Below are positions 1-8,880 of a stretch of 64,000 nucleotides of DNA, one piece after another. A program made the position numbers and the translations under genes. This stretch comes from Shewanella kaireitica (lineage in GTDB: Bacteria > Pseudomonadota > Gammaproteobacteria > Enterobacterales > Shewanellaceae), in assembly GCF_023284045.1 (NCBI RefSeq), contig NZ_JAKIKQ010000002.1:124001-188000 (forward strand). The letters run 5' to 3'. Within the stretch, counting starts at the first letter, position 1. Each line of letters opens with the position of its first letter. The notes beneath the pieces were generated by a model. The model did not search any database and was not told the DNA's origin. It worked only from the letters and a program-made list of their open reading frames with translations.

Positions 1-59
1 ACTGCAATATTATTGCGATTAACCTTTTACAGTAATAACTAACATCACTGCCACTTACC

Positions 60-82
60 ATTATCAATTTTTAATTGATAAT
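60..82. repeat. AT-rich perfect palindrome
   Basis: ATTATCAATT and AATTGATAAT form a perfect 10-bp inverted repeat around a TTT centre, about 110 bp upstream of the monooxygenase start. It has no GC, so it would be a weak terminator. It could be an operator, since the right arm continues into TTGATAATAATTC, which is loosely Fur-like. Role not established. Confidence 0.35.
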
Positions 83-194
83 AATTCAAAAGTTAAACTG
101 TTTTTGTTTTGAATGCTTAGCGCTAATATGCCCCCATAGTCGAACACGTAACAAATTCGATGCCGAGATTAGATTTGAATCACAGGAGTTCAGC

Positions 195-485
195 ATGACC
201 AAGCTCACCGTTGTAGCTAATATAATAGCCAATGAGGACAGTATTGATTTCGTCAAAGCAGAGTTAATCAAGCTTATTGAGGTGACTCGTGCAGAAGCGG
301 GTTGCATTAACTATGACCTGCACCAAGATAATGAAAATCCAGCTCACTTCGTATTTTATGAAAACTGGCAAAGTCGTGAACACCTTCAGACTCATCTGGC
401 TAATAGCCATATAGCAGATTACGTTGCAGCCACCGAAGGTCGAGTGGAACTGTTTACGATCAATGAAATGACACACATAGCCTAA
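195..485 (+). CDS. Antibiotic biosynthesis monooxygenase (ABM) family protein
   Basis: Small protein of 96 residues (MTKLTVVANI...). The pattern is typical of the ABM/YgiN fold: an N-terminal beta strand, a helix rich in charged residues, EAGCINYDLHQDNENP in the middle and FVFYENWQS before the second helix. Members are dimeric ferredoxin-like enzymes, often acting on quinols or small aromatics without a cofactor. The reading frame is open upstream to 75, but the start at 195 is preferred because CAGGAG lies 7 bp before it and the family fold begins there. It is followed 67 bp later by a nitroreductase on the same strand, which suggests a shared redox or detoxification role. The exact substrate cannot be told. 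Confidence 0.8.
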   Translation: MTKLTVVANIIANEDSIDFVKAELIKLIEVTRAEAGCINYDLHQDNENPAHFVFYENWQSREHLQTHLANSHIADYVAATEGRVELFTINEMTHIA

Positions 486-552
486 TACACTTTAGCCTAA
501 TTCCCCCAATTTTTAGTGGTGCTAGCTCCCTAGTATCATAAAGGACACAAAC

Positions 553-1209
553 ATGACACACCCAATTATTACTGACTTAGAAAACCGTTACACAGCAAAG
601 AGATATGACTCATCAAAACGCGTTCCTCAGGCCGAACTTGATGTAATTTATGAGGCTATGCGTTTATCCGCTTCATCAATTAACTCTCAGCCTTGGAAGT
701 TCATTGTGATTGAGAGCGATGCAGCTAAGCAACGTATGCACGACACATTTGCTAATAAATTCCAGTTTAATCAGCCGCACGTGAAATCTGCATCGCACAT
801 TATTTTGTTTGCTCACAACCCACATTACACTCGCGATGATTACGCTAAAGTGGTCGATAAAGGTATTGAAGATGGCCGCACTAAACCGGAAGAGCGAGAG
901 CAAGCTTTTGGTGGCTTTGCTTTTGCAGAAATCAATACTGATGAGACTGGTAACACTGCAACTTGGACTAAATCTCAAACTTACTTAGCTTTGGGTAACA
1001 CTTTGCACGTATTAGCCCGCCTTGGTATCGACTCCACCACAATGGAAGGCGTAGACAGTGAGCTTATCGGTGAGAATTTTAAAGATGAGCTAGACGGTTA
1101 TGTTTGTGAAGTGGCACTTGCTATTGGTTACCACCATGCTGATGAAGACTACAATGCAGCACTGCCAAAATCACGCCTGAGCGCTGAAGCAGTGATGACG
1201 GTTATCTAG
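553..1209 (+). CDS. NAD(P)H-dependent nitroreductase family protein
   Basis: 218 residues, the usual length of NfsB-type nitroreductases. The N-terminal segment YTAKRYDSSKRVP followed by RLSASSINSQPWKF is the FMN-binding signature of the family, and the C-terminal part has G-IDSTTMEGVD and the closing ALAIGYHHADEDY..PKSRL. Such enzymes are cytoplasmic FMN homodimers that reduce nitroaromatics, quinones or flavins with NAD(P)H. AAAGGACAC precedes the ATG. It probably forms a unit with the ABM gene upstream and ends at the strong hairpin at 1266-1310. Confidence 0.88.
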   Translation: MTHPIITDLENRYTAKRYDSSKRVPQAELDVIYEAMRLSASSINSQPWKFIVIESDAAKQRMHDTFANKFQFNQPHVKSASHIILFAHNPHYTRDDYAKVVDKGIEDGRTKPEEREQAFGGFAFAEINTDETGNTATWTKSQTYLALGNTLHVLARLGIDSTTMEGVDSELIGENFKDELDGYVCEVALAIGYHHADEDYNAALPKSRLSAEAVMTVI

Positions 1210-1265
1210 TCATCACATCTCCATAGAAGTTGAAGCTGCCGAACTAAGAGGCACAGAGCTTCTAT

Positions 1266-1310
1266 AACACAACATTGATTGTAGTTATTCTTGCAATCAA
1301 TGTTGTGTTT
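1266..1310 (+). terminator. Strong stem-loop, probable terminator
   Basis: AACACAACATTGATTG and CAATCAATGTTGTGTT form a perfect 16-bp stem with a 12-nt loop, ending in TTT, 57 bp after the nitroreductase stop. The T-tract is short, so it may also stabilise mRNA. The rest of 1311-1580 holds only the Fur-like site described separately. Confidence 0.6.
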
Positions 1311-1433
1311 AACACGGCCTAGCCCACCGTAAAGAATCACTATATTATCCGCCAAATAACAGCAACGGCTAGCAATCATTTAAACTGCTAACTAGGTCAC
1401 GCTCCTTTACACTTCTTTAATTGAATTCAATAT

Positions 1434-1454
1434 TGAGACTCATTACCATTCTCA
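1434..1454 (+). promoter_or_regulatory. Fur-like operator
   Basis: TGAGACT-C-ATTACCA fits the 7-1-7 Fur consensus (TGATAAT-C-ATTATCA) at 11 of 14 positions, and CATTACCATTCTCA overlaps it. It lies about 130 bp upstream of a PepSY membrane protein, a family often iron-regulated. Found by eye; no scoring matrix was run. Confidence 0.4.
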
Positions 1455-1580
1455 GCTTCAATGCTTACTCGCCAAGCTTATTGGCTTGGTCAAAAAATAT
1501 GTTTAATCAATAAACAGTAAGCGATTAGCCGTAGTTGTCTTGCGCTTATATTTTGCCAAGACCGATTTGAGATCTTAACA

Positions 1581-2645
1581 ATGAATGTCGTTCCCGCTTT
1601 AAAATGGTTCCACAATTGGGTTGGTTTTTTTATTAGCATTACCATGTTACTTGTATTAACAACAGGGGTTTACCTTGGCGGCGCAGATATGCTTAAACGC
1701 CTTGATGACAAAGGGCAGCAATACGCGCCACTGTCCGTTGAACGCAAAGCTGAGGTGACAACGACCCTATTTGAACGATACCCAGAAATAAGCACGGTTC
1801 GCTTTCCAACCGAGCACACTCCCTATATTCAAGCGGGTGCCCGTGGAACCACTATCGCATTAGACAGTGAGCTTAATGAGCTATCGGTAAATAAATTTTC
1901 AGAGTCGCCGGTGTATAGCACCGTATTCTGGTTACACAGAAACTTCTTAATGGGGGATTTTGGTAAGTACCTCAATGCTTGGGCATCAATGATTGGCGCG
2001 GTCATCACCTTAGTAGGGATCTATCTATGGTGGAGAGTGCGTAAAGGCTTTCGTTTAAAGCAGAGCCTGCCAAAAGATACTCGCTCAAGTAGCTTGTTAA
2101 AAAGCCACATTCAACTCGGATTGTTTATCTCTGTGCCTCTATTCGTTTTGTGTTTAAGTGGCTTTTTAATCACTTATAAAGGTTTGTGGTTCGGTGCATT
2201 ACAATCAACCTCCAACATCGAAGTCAGCTACCCCAAAAGCCAGACAAGTGATTGGCAAAGCCAGTTACAAACGGCGCAGAAACTATGGCCAGAGTCGCAG
2301 CTGGTAGCAGTGAGCGAAGCGCGCGCTAAAAAGCCAAAAGCTGGCGAGCCTGCGGTAGCACCTAGCTACAACATTCAATTCGATAGCCATAGCGATGTAT
2401 GGTTACGTAATGCAGACAGGATCACCATAAACCATGCTCAAGGCACCATTCAATCTGCTTTGAAACACAGTGACAGGCCACTTTCTGGCAGAGTGGCAAG
2501 TTTTGTAAGACCGCTGCACGATGCGCTTAACATGCCTTTTAGTTACGTAGTCTTTATCACAGCGGTGTCATTGGTTGGCTGCATAATCCTAATGTTTAGT
2601 GCGCTAACCTTCTATCGTCGTATATTTAAGAAAAAGCCTAAGTAA
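1581..2645 (+). CDS. PepSY-associated TM helix protein
   Basis: 354-residue inner-membrane protein. A first membrane segment lies at about residues 12-32 (WVGFFISITMLLVLTTGVYL), a second around 130-150, a third around 180-205 and a last near 325-348, with two extracytoplasmic stretches between. The PepSY_TM layout (HNW..F at the N terminus, VFWLHRNFLMGDFG, RPLHDALNMP) is clear. Members include putative iron-siderophore reductases (FhuF/FsrB-like) and iron-regulated membrane proteins. The Fur-like site upstream fits an iron role, but no TonB receptor or siderophore gene is adjacent, so the function is inferred only from the family. Confidence 0.8.
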   Translation: MNVVPALKWFHNWVGFFISITMLLVLTTGVYLGGADMLKRLDDKGQQYAPLSVERKAEVTTTLFERYPEISTVRFPTEHTPYIQAGARGTTIALDSELNELSVNKFSESPVYSTVFWLHRNFLMGDFGKYLNAWASMIGAVITLVGIYLWWRVRKGFRLKQSLPKDTRSSSLLKSHIQLGLFISVPLFVLCLSGFLITYKGLWFGALQSTSNIEVSYPKSQTSDWQSQLQTAQKLWPESQLVAVSEARAKKPKAGEPAVAPSYNIQFDSHSDVWLRNADRITINHAQGTIQSALKHSDRPLSGRVASFVRPLHDALNMPFSYVVFITAVSLVGCIILMFSALTFYRRIFKKKPK

Positions 2646-2870
2646 CTGCAATCAATATATCAACGACAAATTGCTAGCGTTGCAACTAACGCTAGCAAAC
2701 TTCACACCGTGATTTATCTCCTACAACAGCCAACTCCTCCGATAAATTTTAACTGTAAAACTTAGTAGCAAAACTTTACTAACAATTACCCAGTTGACAT
2801 TTTATGCCAATTATAGAAGATTGATGCGTTAGAAAACTATAATAACTTCAGCAAGGAAGAGCATAGAACA

Positions 2871-4940
2871 ATGAAAAAATCACTAATTGCTATTGCCTTA
2901 GCCACTACCTTTTTAGGTGGCTGCGGTACTTCGGATGTTAACGAAACAGCAACAACAGAAGTCACTAAGACAACTTCAACTAAAGCAGAACTAGGCAGCT
3001 TCGGGGTTGACCTTTCTGCACGAAATGAAGCTGTCAAACCTGGCGATGACTTCTTTATGTACGCCAGCGGTACATGGTACGACCATTACATCATGCCTGC
3101 AGACAAGACTCGCTATGGCGCATTTACAGGTCTTGCTGAGCGCAGTGAAGAGCAAGTTAAAGAGATCATCGATGACATTGCTAGCCGCAGTGATTTAAAT
3201 GCTGAAGAGCAGTTAATTGCTGACTTCTACAAATCATACATGGATACCGATACCATCAATAAGCTTGGTATCACCCCGATTCAAGGCACCCTTGATCAGA
3301 TCTCTGCAATCAAGAATACCGACGATCTGACTAAAGTCTTTGGCCAAGCATGGCTGACAGGTGCAACTTCTCCAATCTCTGGTGGCATGTGGTTTAACCG
3401 CCTAGACCCTAATCAATACGAAATGTCGATTGGTGCTGGCGGCTTAGGTCTACCCGACCGTTCATACTACCTTGAAGATAGCGAACGTTTCGTTAAAATC
3501 CGCAGCGCTTATGTTAGCCACATTGCGCAAATGCTTGCATTTGCAGGTGTTAAAGATGGCGAAGCACGCGCACAAGCTATACTCGCGTTAGAAACTAAGA
3601 TGGCAGAAGGCCAATGGCCACGAGAGAAGCGTCGTAACCGTGACTTAACCTTAAACCAAGTTAAGCGTGCTGATCTTGCTAAGCGATACCCAGGCTTTGA
3701 TTGGGATTTGTACTTCGCTGAAACCGGCTATAAAGTCCCACAGCTGAATATCTCTCAGCCTGATCCTGTTAAAACCATGATTGGACTGGTTAACAGCGAG
3801 TCGCTTAAGGTTTGGCAAGATTACCTGACTTTCCATACCATCAGTAACAACTCAGATGTGCTTTCTGAAGATATCTACGCCGCTAACTTTGCATTTTATG
3901 GCAAAGAGCTAAGTGGCCAACAAGAGCCTCGCCCTCGTTGGAAACGCGCCATTTCAGAGATGTCAGGCACACAATCATTAGGGTTTGCTATCGGTAAAGT
4001 GTACGTTGCTCGCTACTTCCCTGAATCTTCGAAGCAGCAGATGTCAGAGCTAGTTGAGAACTTACGCACCGCAATGGGTCAACGTATTGATGATCTTGAC
4101 TGGATGGGTGATGAAACTAAAGTTAATGCTCATGCTAAACTTGCCGCTTTCAACCCTAAAATCGGTTACCCAGATGTATGGCAAGAGTTTGATGGATTAG
4201 AACTGACCAATAAAGATTTAGTCGGTAACATTCACAATCTACGTGAGTACTTTAAAGCTGATAGCGTTGCAAAAGAGCTAAAGAAAACGGATCGTAACCG
4301 CTGGGGTATGACGCCACAACGCGTGAACGCTTACTACAATAGCTCGTTTAACGAGATTGTATTCCCAGCAGCTATCTTACAACCACCATTTTTCGATCCA
4401 AATGCTGACGCAGCGGTAAACTATGGCGGTATTGGCGCTGTTATTGGTCACGAAATGGGCCATGGTTTTGATGACCAAGGTTCTAAGTCTGACGCCAACG
4501 GCATTCAACGCAACTGGTGGACTGATGCCGATCGCGCTGCATTTGAAGCCAAGGCCGATCAATTAGCCGCTCAGTACAGTAAGTATGAACCTATCCCAGA
4601 AAACTTCGTCAATGGCCGCAACAGCCTTGGCGAGAACATTGGTGACGTAGGCGGCCTATCTATGGCTTACCATGCATACAAGCTAAGCCTTAACGGCAAA
4701 GAAGCCCCCGTCATTGATGGTGTCACAGGTGATCAACGCTTCTTCCTTGCTTGGGCTCAGGTTTGGAAAGAAAAACGCACCGAACAAAGCATGCTGAATC
4801 AACTTCGTGCAGGCACTCATGCTCCAGGTCGTTACCGTGCTCAAGCACCACGTAACCACGATGCATGGTACAAAGCCTTTGATGTTAAACCAGGTGATGC
4901 ACTTTACTTAACTGAAGAAGAACGTGTACGTATTTGGTAA
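2871..4940 (+). CDS. M13 family zinc metallopeptidase lipoprotein (PepO/neprilysin-like)
   Basis: 689 residues. The N terminus has a lysine pair, a hydrophobic stretch and the lipobox LGGC (Cys18), so it is a lipoprotein. Mature sequence starts with a T/E-rich linker, then the M13 N-terminal domain (AVKPGDDFFMYASGTWYDH). The catalytic zinc motif HEMGH is at about 527-531 and the downstream ENIGD glutamate at about 588, with NAYYNSSFNEIVFPAAILQPPFF before them; the protein ends in VRIW, the usual M13 C terminus. It probably degrades or processes peptides in the periplasm. It stands alone and ends at the terminator at 4971-5003. Confidence 0.95.
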   Translation: MKKSLIAIALATTFLGGCGTSDVNETATTEVTKTTSTKAELGSFGVDLSARNEAVKPGDDFFMYASGTWYDHYIMPADKTRYGAFTGLAERSEEQVKEIIDDIASRSDLNAEEQLIADFYKSYMDTDTINKLGITPIQGTLDQISAIKNTDDLTKVFGQAWLTGATSPISGGMWFNRLDPNQYEMSIGAGGLGLPDRSYYLEDSERFVKIRSAYVSHIAQMLAFAGVKDGEARAQAILALETKMAEGQWPREKRRNRDLTLNQVKRADLAKRYPGFDWDLYFAETGYKVPQLNISQPDPVKTMIGLVNSESLKVWQDYLTFHTISNNSDVLSEDIYAANFAFYGKELSGQQEPRPRWKRAISEMSGTQSLGFAIGKVYVARYFPESSKQQMSELVENLRTAMGQRIDDLDWMGDETKVNAHAKLAAFNPKIGYPDVWQEFDGLELTNKDLVGNIHNLREYFKADSVAKELKKTDRNRWGMTPQRVNAYYNSSFNEIVFPAAILQPPFFDPNADAAVNYGGIGAVIGHEMGHGFDDQGSKSDANGIQRNWWTDADRAAFEAKADQLAAQYSKYEPIPENFVNGRNSLGENIGDVGGLSMAYHAYKLSLNGKEAPVIDGVTGDQRFFLAWAQVWKEKRTEQSMLNQLRAGTHAPGRYRAQAPRNHDAWYKAFDVKPGDALYLTEEERVRIW

Positions 4941-4970
4941 ATGATATGAACATGTTGGTATAAGAGAATA

Positions 4971-5003
4971 AAAAGCCCCGCTTATGCAAGCGGGGCTTTT
5001 TTA
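4971..5003 (+). terminator. Rho-independent terminator
   Basis: AAAAGCCCCGCTT and AAGCGGGGCTTTTTT form a GC-rich stem with a short loop and a T-run, about 30 bp after the M13 peptidase stop. The A-run on the other side means it may also serve the convergent small gene at 5031. Confidence 0.9.
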
Positions 5004-5030
5004 TTCAGGACGGGACAAGCAGTTAAAAGC

Positions 5031-5279
5031 TTAATGCTTGCCTTTCACGCCATGGCGTACCATCTCTTTACCAGTGACAAAAATCTCATCAGTGATCCAA
5101 CGGGCATGTAATAACTTATGGTTATTATCAAAAACGGCGACAAAGTGACGCCCATCGGCGTTGTTAGTTGCCATTCCAACACCTTCGACCCCAACGAGTC
5201 CTAGACCGCCATTTTCAACTGATAGTAGGAATGCTTCTAGTTTATCTAAGCTATCAATCACACTTTGTTCATCACTCAT
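5031..5279 (-). CDS. Conserved-looking small protein of unknown function
   Basis: 82 residues, MSDEQSVIDSLDKLEAFLLSVENGGLGLVGVEGVGMATNNADGRHF... A helical N terminus is followed by a glycine-rich turn and two probable beta strands (HFVAVFDNNHKLLHARWITDE). It has no signal peptide or membrane segment. GAGAGAG precedes the ATG. It is convergent with the M13 peptidase and shares the terminator region. I do not recognise the family. Confidence 0.6.
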   Translation of the reverse strand: MSDEQSVIDSLDKLEAFLLSVENGGLGLVGVEGVGMATNNADGRHFVAVFDNNHKLLHARWITDEIFVTGKEMVRHGVKGKH

Positions 5280-5543
5280 ATTACTCTCTCTTCACCTTGC
5301 CCAAACTGTGCATACTGCAGCCTGGTTAGAATTGTCATATTGGCGCCATTTTAACGCGTCTATAACTAAATTTGCACTGAGTTAATGGTAAGTCAGAAAA
5401 AGTTTGACTTTTATACGGCAAAGCAACTTGATTTAATAGCTATTTCCAGCTTTAGTTACTGTCAACAAACTAGCAATTTTACCTATTCTTTTGGGCAGTT
5501 ATATCTGTTTAACTGGGATGACACTAAACTTAAAGGACCTTTT

Positions 5544-6554
5544 ATGAAGCTCAAATATCTGTCTTTGCTCCTTATGCTTACACTATCGTCAACCTCAGCG
5601 CTGGCAGTAACTTGCCATTCCAATACCAGTGCACTGCCATCATGGGCAAACAGTGAGCGCAGAAGTGCAATTGAAGAGTTTGTCAAAGAGGTCACTAATC
5701 CCAATAGCCCTAAGTTTGTTGCCGAAAAAAACCGTATCGCAGTATTTGATAATGATGGCACGCTTTGGTCAGAACAACCTATGTACTATCAACTGGTTTT
5801 CACTTTAGAGCAGATTAAAGGACTTGCGAGCAAGCATCCGCAGTGGAAAACCCAAGCCCCTTTTAAATGGGTACTAGAAGATGATATGGAATCTTTAATG
5901 AAGGCGGATCACCATGCCTTACTGGAGCTACTGCAAGCCACTCATTCAGGTTTAACTGTGGAAGCATTTCAGCAGATAGTGCACAGCTGGGTCACTAAGA
6001 GTAAAAATCAACGCTTCAACCGCAGTTATATCGACATGACCTATCAGCCAATGAAAGAGATGCTGACTTATCTAAAAGCCAACGGTTTTACTAACTACAT
6101 CGTCTCCGGTGGCGGTAGTGACTTTATGCGCGCCTGGACCGAGCAAGCTTATGGCATTCCCGCTGAGAATGTTATTGGCAGTAGCTTTGGGTACGATGTA
6201 GTAAAAGTAGGCGATGATACGGTGATAGTGAAAAATGGCGAGTTAGTTTCAAACAATGACAAACAAGTAAAAGTTGAAAATATTCAGCGCATTATTGGCA
6301 AAAAACCCATACTAGCGGTAGGTAATTCAGACGGCGATCATGCCATGATGCAATGGAGTACCAGCCAAAATAATCCAAGTATGGCAATGATAGTACATCA
6401 CACCGACAGCGAACGAGAGTGGCAATATGACCGCGACTCATCCATTGGCCGTTTAGACAAAGCACTCGATGAGGCTAAACAAAAAGACAACTGGCACTTA
6501 ATTGATATGAAAAATGACTGGTGTACAGTATTTGGTGTTACTAGCGGTGAGTAA
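5544..6554 (+). CDS. Secreted HAD-superfamily hydrolase (phosphoserine phosphatase-like)
   Basis: 336 residues from the ATG at 5544, chosen because AAAGGACC sits just upstream and the protein then begins with a clear signal peptide (MKLKYLSLLLMLTLSSTSALA); the frame is open farther upstream to 5385 but that part is not protein-like. HAD motif I is FDNDGTLW (Asp69 nucleophile and Asp71), motif II is the VSGGG stretch, and motif III is VGNSDGDHAMMQW. The exported form suggests a periplasmic phosphatase acting on small phosphorylated compounds; the substrate is unknown. It ends at the hairpin near 6588. Confidence 0.85.
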   Translation: MKLKYLSLLLMLTLSSTSALAVTCHSNTSALPSWANSERRSAIEEFVKEVTNPNSPKFVAEKNRIAVFDNDGTLWSEQPMYYQLVFTLEQIKGLASKHPQWKTQAPFKWVLEDDMESLMKADHHALLELLQATHSGLTVEAFQQIVHSWVTKSKNQRFNRSYIDMTYQPMKEMLTYLKANGFTNYIVSGGGSDFMRAWTEQAYGIPAENVIGSSFGYDVVKVGDDTVIVKNGELVSNNDKQVKVENIQRIIGKKPILAVGNSDGDHAMMQWSTSQNNPSMAMIVHHTDSEREWQYDRDSSIGRLDKALDEAKQKDNWHLIDMKNDWCTVFGVTSGE

Positions 6555-6584
6555 ATAGCCCTATTTACAGTAACAGCTAACAAA

Positions 6585-6617
6585 CCAAAGAAGGCTTCAA
6601 AGCCTTCTTTTCTAAAA
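6585..6617 (+). terminator. Rho-independent terminator
   Basis: AAAGAAGGCTT / AAGCCTTCTTTTCT is a compact stem of about 11 bp with a CA loop and a T-rich tail, 30 bp after the HAD gene stop. Confidence 0.85.
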
Positions 6618-6767
6618 TACTAAGCCGTCATTTTTACGTGACAAACACGCTGCATCCACCCTTAGACTATGTAGCACTTTCTCATGACGAATCTTTATAC
6701 CCTCAATGCTTTTAAAAGAATGAAATAGCCCCATATTAATAAGACAGCTAAACACATAGGAATTGAT

Positions 6768-7625
6768 ATGAGCAAGCAATACACTCCAGCAAAAGTTTGG
6801 ACCATGGACAGTGAAAATGGTGGCGAGTGGGCAAGCATTAATCGCCCAGACTCTGGCGCGAGATATGACAGAGCACTTCCTGTAGGTAAACACCCGATAC
6901 AGTTGCACTCGCTAGCAACACCTAACGGCCAGAAAGTGACAATCATGCTTGAAGAGTTACTTGCAAAAGGCGTATCTGGCGCCGAATACGACGCATACCT
7001 CATTAATATTGGTGACAGCGATCAATTCTCATCTGGCTTTGTTGAGATCAACCCCAACTCTAAAATTCCAGCGCTGATTGATAACTCAGGCAATAGCGCA
7101 ATCAATGTATTCGAATCAGGCAGCATTTTACTTTACCTTGCAGATAAATTTGGCCACTTTATACCGACAGAGATAGCTGCTCGCACTGAAACCATGAACT
7201 GGTTATTTTGGCTACAAGGCTCTGCGCCATACTTAGGCGGTGGATTTGGTCATTTTTATGCTTATGCACCTGAGAAGTTCGAGTACCCAATTGACCGTTT
7301 TACCATGGAAGCTAAACGCCAACTCGACGTACTCGACAAACAATTAGCGAATAATGAATATATTGCAGGTAAAGACTACACTATCGCAGATATGGCGATT
7401 TGGCCTTGGTACGGTAATTTAGTGTTAGGTAAACTTTATAACGCGGCTGAGTTTCTTGATGTTGAAAGCTATACCCACGTGCAACGCTGGGCAAAATTAG
7501 TCGGCGAACGTGCCGCAGTAAAACGCGGGAAAATAGTCAACTGCACTTGGGGTGAAGAGTGGCAACAATTAGCTGAGCGTCATAGCGCAGCTGACATTGA
7601 TGAAGTATTAAAGAAGCAACCCTAA
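6768..7625 (+). CDS. yghU: YghU-type glutathione S-transferase (disulfide-bond oxidoreductase)
   Basis: 285 residues, close to the E. coli protein length. The long N-terminal extension before the thioredoxin fold (YTPAKVWTMDSENGGEWASINRPDSGARYDRALPVGKHPIQLHSL) is distinctive of YghU/YfcG-like nu-class GSTs. Next come ATPNGQKVTIMLEELL, INPNSKIPALID with the cis-proline, and ESGSILLYLADK, then the all-helical C-terminal domain. The nu-class uses bound glutathione for disulfide reduction in the cytoplasm. It has its own promoter region after the HAD terminator and shows no operon partner. Confidence 0.92.
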   Translation: MSKQYTPAKVWTMDSENGGEWASINRPDSGARYDRALPVGKHPIQLHSLATPNGQKVTIMLEELLAKGVSGAEYDAYLINIGDSDQFSSGFVEINPNSKIPALIDNSGNSAINVFESGSILLYLADKFGHFIPTEIAARTETMNWLFWLQGSAPYLGGGFGHFYAYAPEKFEYPIDRFTMEAKRQLDVLDKQLANNEYIAGKDYTIADMAIWPWYGNLVLGKLYNAAEFLDVESYTHVQRWAKLVGERAAVKRGKIVNCTWGEEWQQLAERHSAADIDEVLKKQP

Positions 7626-7688
7626 AGCTTATGGTGGTAAAACCTGCGCGCTTGGGTCGAGAAAGTATTACTCGCTCCGGGCGCGTTG

Positions 7689-7925
7689 TCATTCAGATTG
7701 ATTACGCTCTACTTCACGCCGCACAAGTATAAAGGTAAGGTACATTTTGGTTGGCAGCGACAGAACCATGCCAAGGGCGATACACATGGCGCTAATGATA
7801 ATTCCTGTTACGCCCATGGCTTCCACAGCCTCACTAAAGTTATGGAAATAGATCCCTAGCAGAATCAGACAGAGACCAATAGAAATAGAGGTTTTTAGCA
7901 GTAAAATCAATTTTGCATCTGTCAC
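7689..7925 (-). CDS. Small inner-membrane protein, unknown
   Basis: 78 residues with two predicted membrane segments (about 8-28, LLLKTSISIGLCLILLGIYF, and 38-58, VTGIIISAMCIALGMVLSL) and a charged tail (RREVERNQSE). It is preceded by AGGAGGC, a good ribosome site. No family is recognised. The upstream side holds a perfect FNR-type site about 80 bp from the start, so anaerobic control is plausible. Confidence 0.6.
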   Translation of the reverse strand: MTDAKLILLLKTSISIGLCLILLGIYFHNFSEAVEAMGVTGIIISAMCIALGMVLSLPTKMYLTFILVRREVERNQSE

Positions 7926-8005
7926 GCTCAGCCTCCTTTAGTCATCATGCTGCTCAGTTAATCGACCTTATCATTCAATATTGAATCTATTTAGTCCGCA
8001 ACGCC

Positions 8006-8019
8006 TTGATACAGATCAA
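8006..8019. promoter_or_regulatory. FNR/EtrA-type site 1
   Basis: TTGATACAGATCAA is a perfect TTGAT-N4-ATCAA palindrome. It lies 81 bp upstream of the small membrane protein on the minus strand and 340 bp upstream of the 62-residue gene on the plus strand, nearer to the former. Confidence 0.65.
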
Positions 8020-8204
8020 ACTGAAAAAGTTAATGTAGTAAAAGCTCATTAAGCACGCTAATTTTTCGCTCAGCTCCCAAAAGTTAAACCCACCACAGTA
8101 TGCCTATAAAGTAGTATTTTCAGCCATGTTGATATTAATTATCCGTCACTATTAGCGATAAATAGGGTTTATCACTGTCGCAATCAGTGCTAATTACAGC
8201 AGCG

Positions 8205-8218
8205 TTGATGTAGATCAA
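8205..8218. promoter_or_regulatory. FNR/EtrA-type site 2
   Basis: TTGATGTAGATCAA is a second perfect TTGAT-N4-ATCAA palindrome in the same intergenic region, 141 bp before the start of the 62-residue gene. Confidence 0.65.
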
Positions 8219-8249
8219 TAAGCACCTACGCCTTTTCGGGTCATATAAT

Positions 8250-8265
8250 AGTGAACCAGATCACA
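8250..8265. promoter_or_regulatory. CRP-type site
   Basis: AGTGAACCAGATCACA fits TGTGA-N6-TCACA at nine of ten conserved positions. It lies between FNR site 2 and the 62-residue gene. In Shewanella both CRP and the FNR homologue EtrA regulate anaerobic genes, so the combination is meaningful. Confidence 0.6.
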
Positions 8266-8358
8266 AACAGGCGCATCGATAATGATGCAGTACTCACAAA
8301 AGTTGTGATTTAAAGCCTTACTAGAAATGAAATGAAATGTAGAATTTAGAGGTGCACG

Positions 8359-8547
8359 ATGGAGCTACTACCCAATTGCTATACAGATCTTTGCGTCAAT
8401 GGAAAATGGTTCCACTATGATCACGGGGAAAGCTCGGTGTTTATGCTCAATGGCAGCAAACCTTTATCGTTTGAGCTTGAGTCTCTGCCAACAACAGAAG
8501 ATGAGCTCGAATCACATTTAAGCCAAATTGCCGCGAACCTAATTTAA
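8359..8547 (+). CDS. Small protein of unknown function with FNR/CRP sites upstream
   Basis: 62 residues, MELLPNCYTDLCVNGKWFHYDHGESSVFMLNG..., two cysteines, no membrane segment, ending in an acidic helix (TTEDELESHLSQIAANLI). AGAGGTG lies 5 bp before the ATG. The upstream 350 bp holds two FNR-type sites and one CRP-type site, so it looks like a real, regulated gene. No family is recognised. Confidence 0.55.
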   Translation: MELLPNCYTDLCVNGKWFHYDHGESSVFMLNGSKPLSFELESLPTTEDELESHLSQIAANLI

Positions 8548-8600
8548 ACCAGTCCCTGCAGATTCTATAAAAATGGGCCTCTAAGGCCCATTCCAATATA

Positions 8601-8866
8601 ATACCAATCGCTATAAAGATTTGGTCGCTCAGCGAGAGTTTAGCGGTTTTGAGGCAAGGCAATGAGTGAAGTACATAGTTATTCTAGGTTCAAGCTCATT
8701 AACGCAGCATCAGAGCCGCTAAAACTCGCCTATAAGGAGTGTTTTTGGCTTGCTACTTCGGTGTTGGATAAAGGCAAAAGGGAACAACCATTCTGTCAAT
8801 GATCCGCCTTGAATTAGTTCACCAAAAAACACTCGGAGTAGACCAACTACTTATGCCGATTGGTAT
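8601..8866. mobile_element. MITE-like repeat, copy 1
   Basis: A 266-bp non-coding element bounded by the inverted repeats ATACCAATCG and CGATTGGTAT, which continue imperfectly for about 35 bp inward. It shares the internal block AAAAGGGAA.AACCATT (8776-8792), 74 bp from its right end, with copy 2 at 16786-16980, where the block is 72 bp from the end. It carries no ORF, so it would need a transposase in trans. It fills most of the gap between the 62-residue gene and the SDR gene. Confidence 0.6.
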
Positions 8867-8880
8867 AAGTACTCAGCGAG

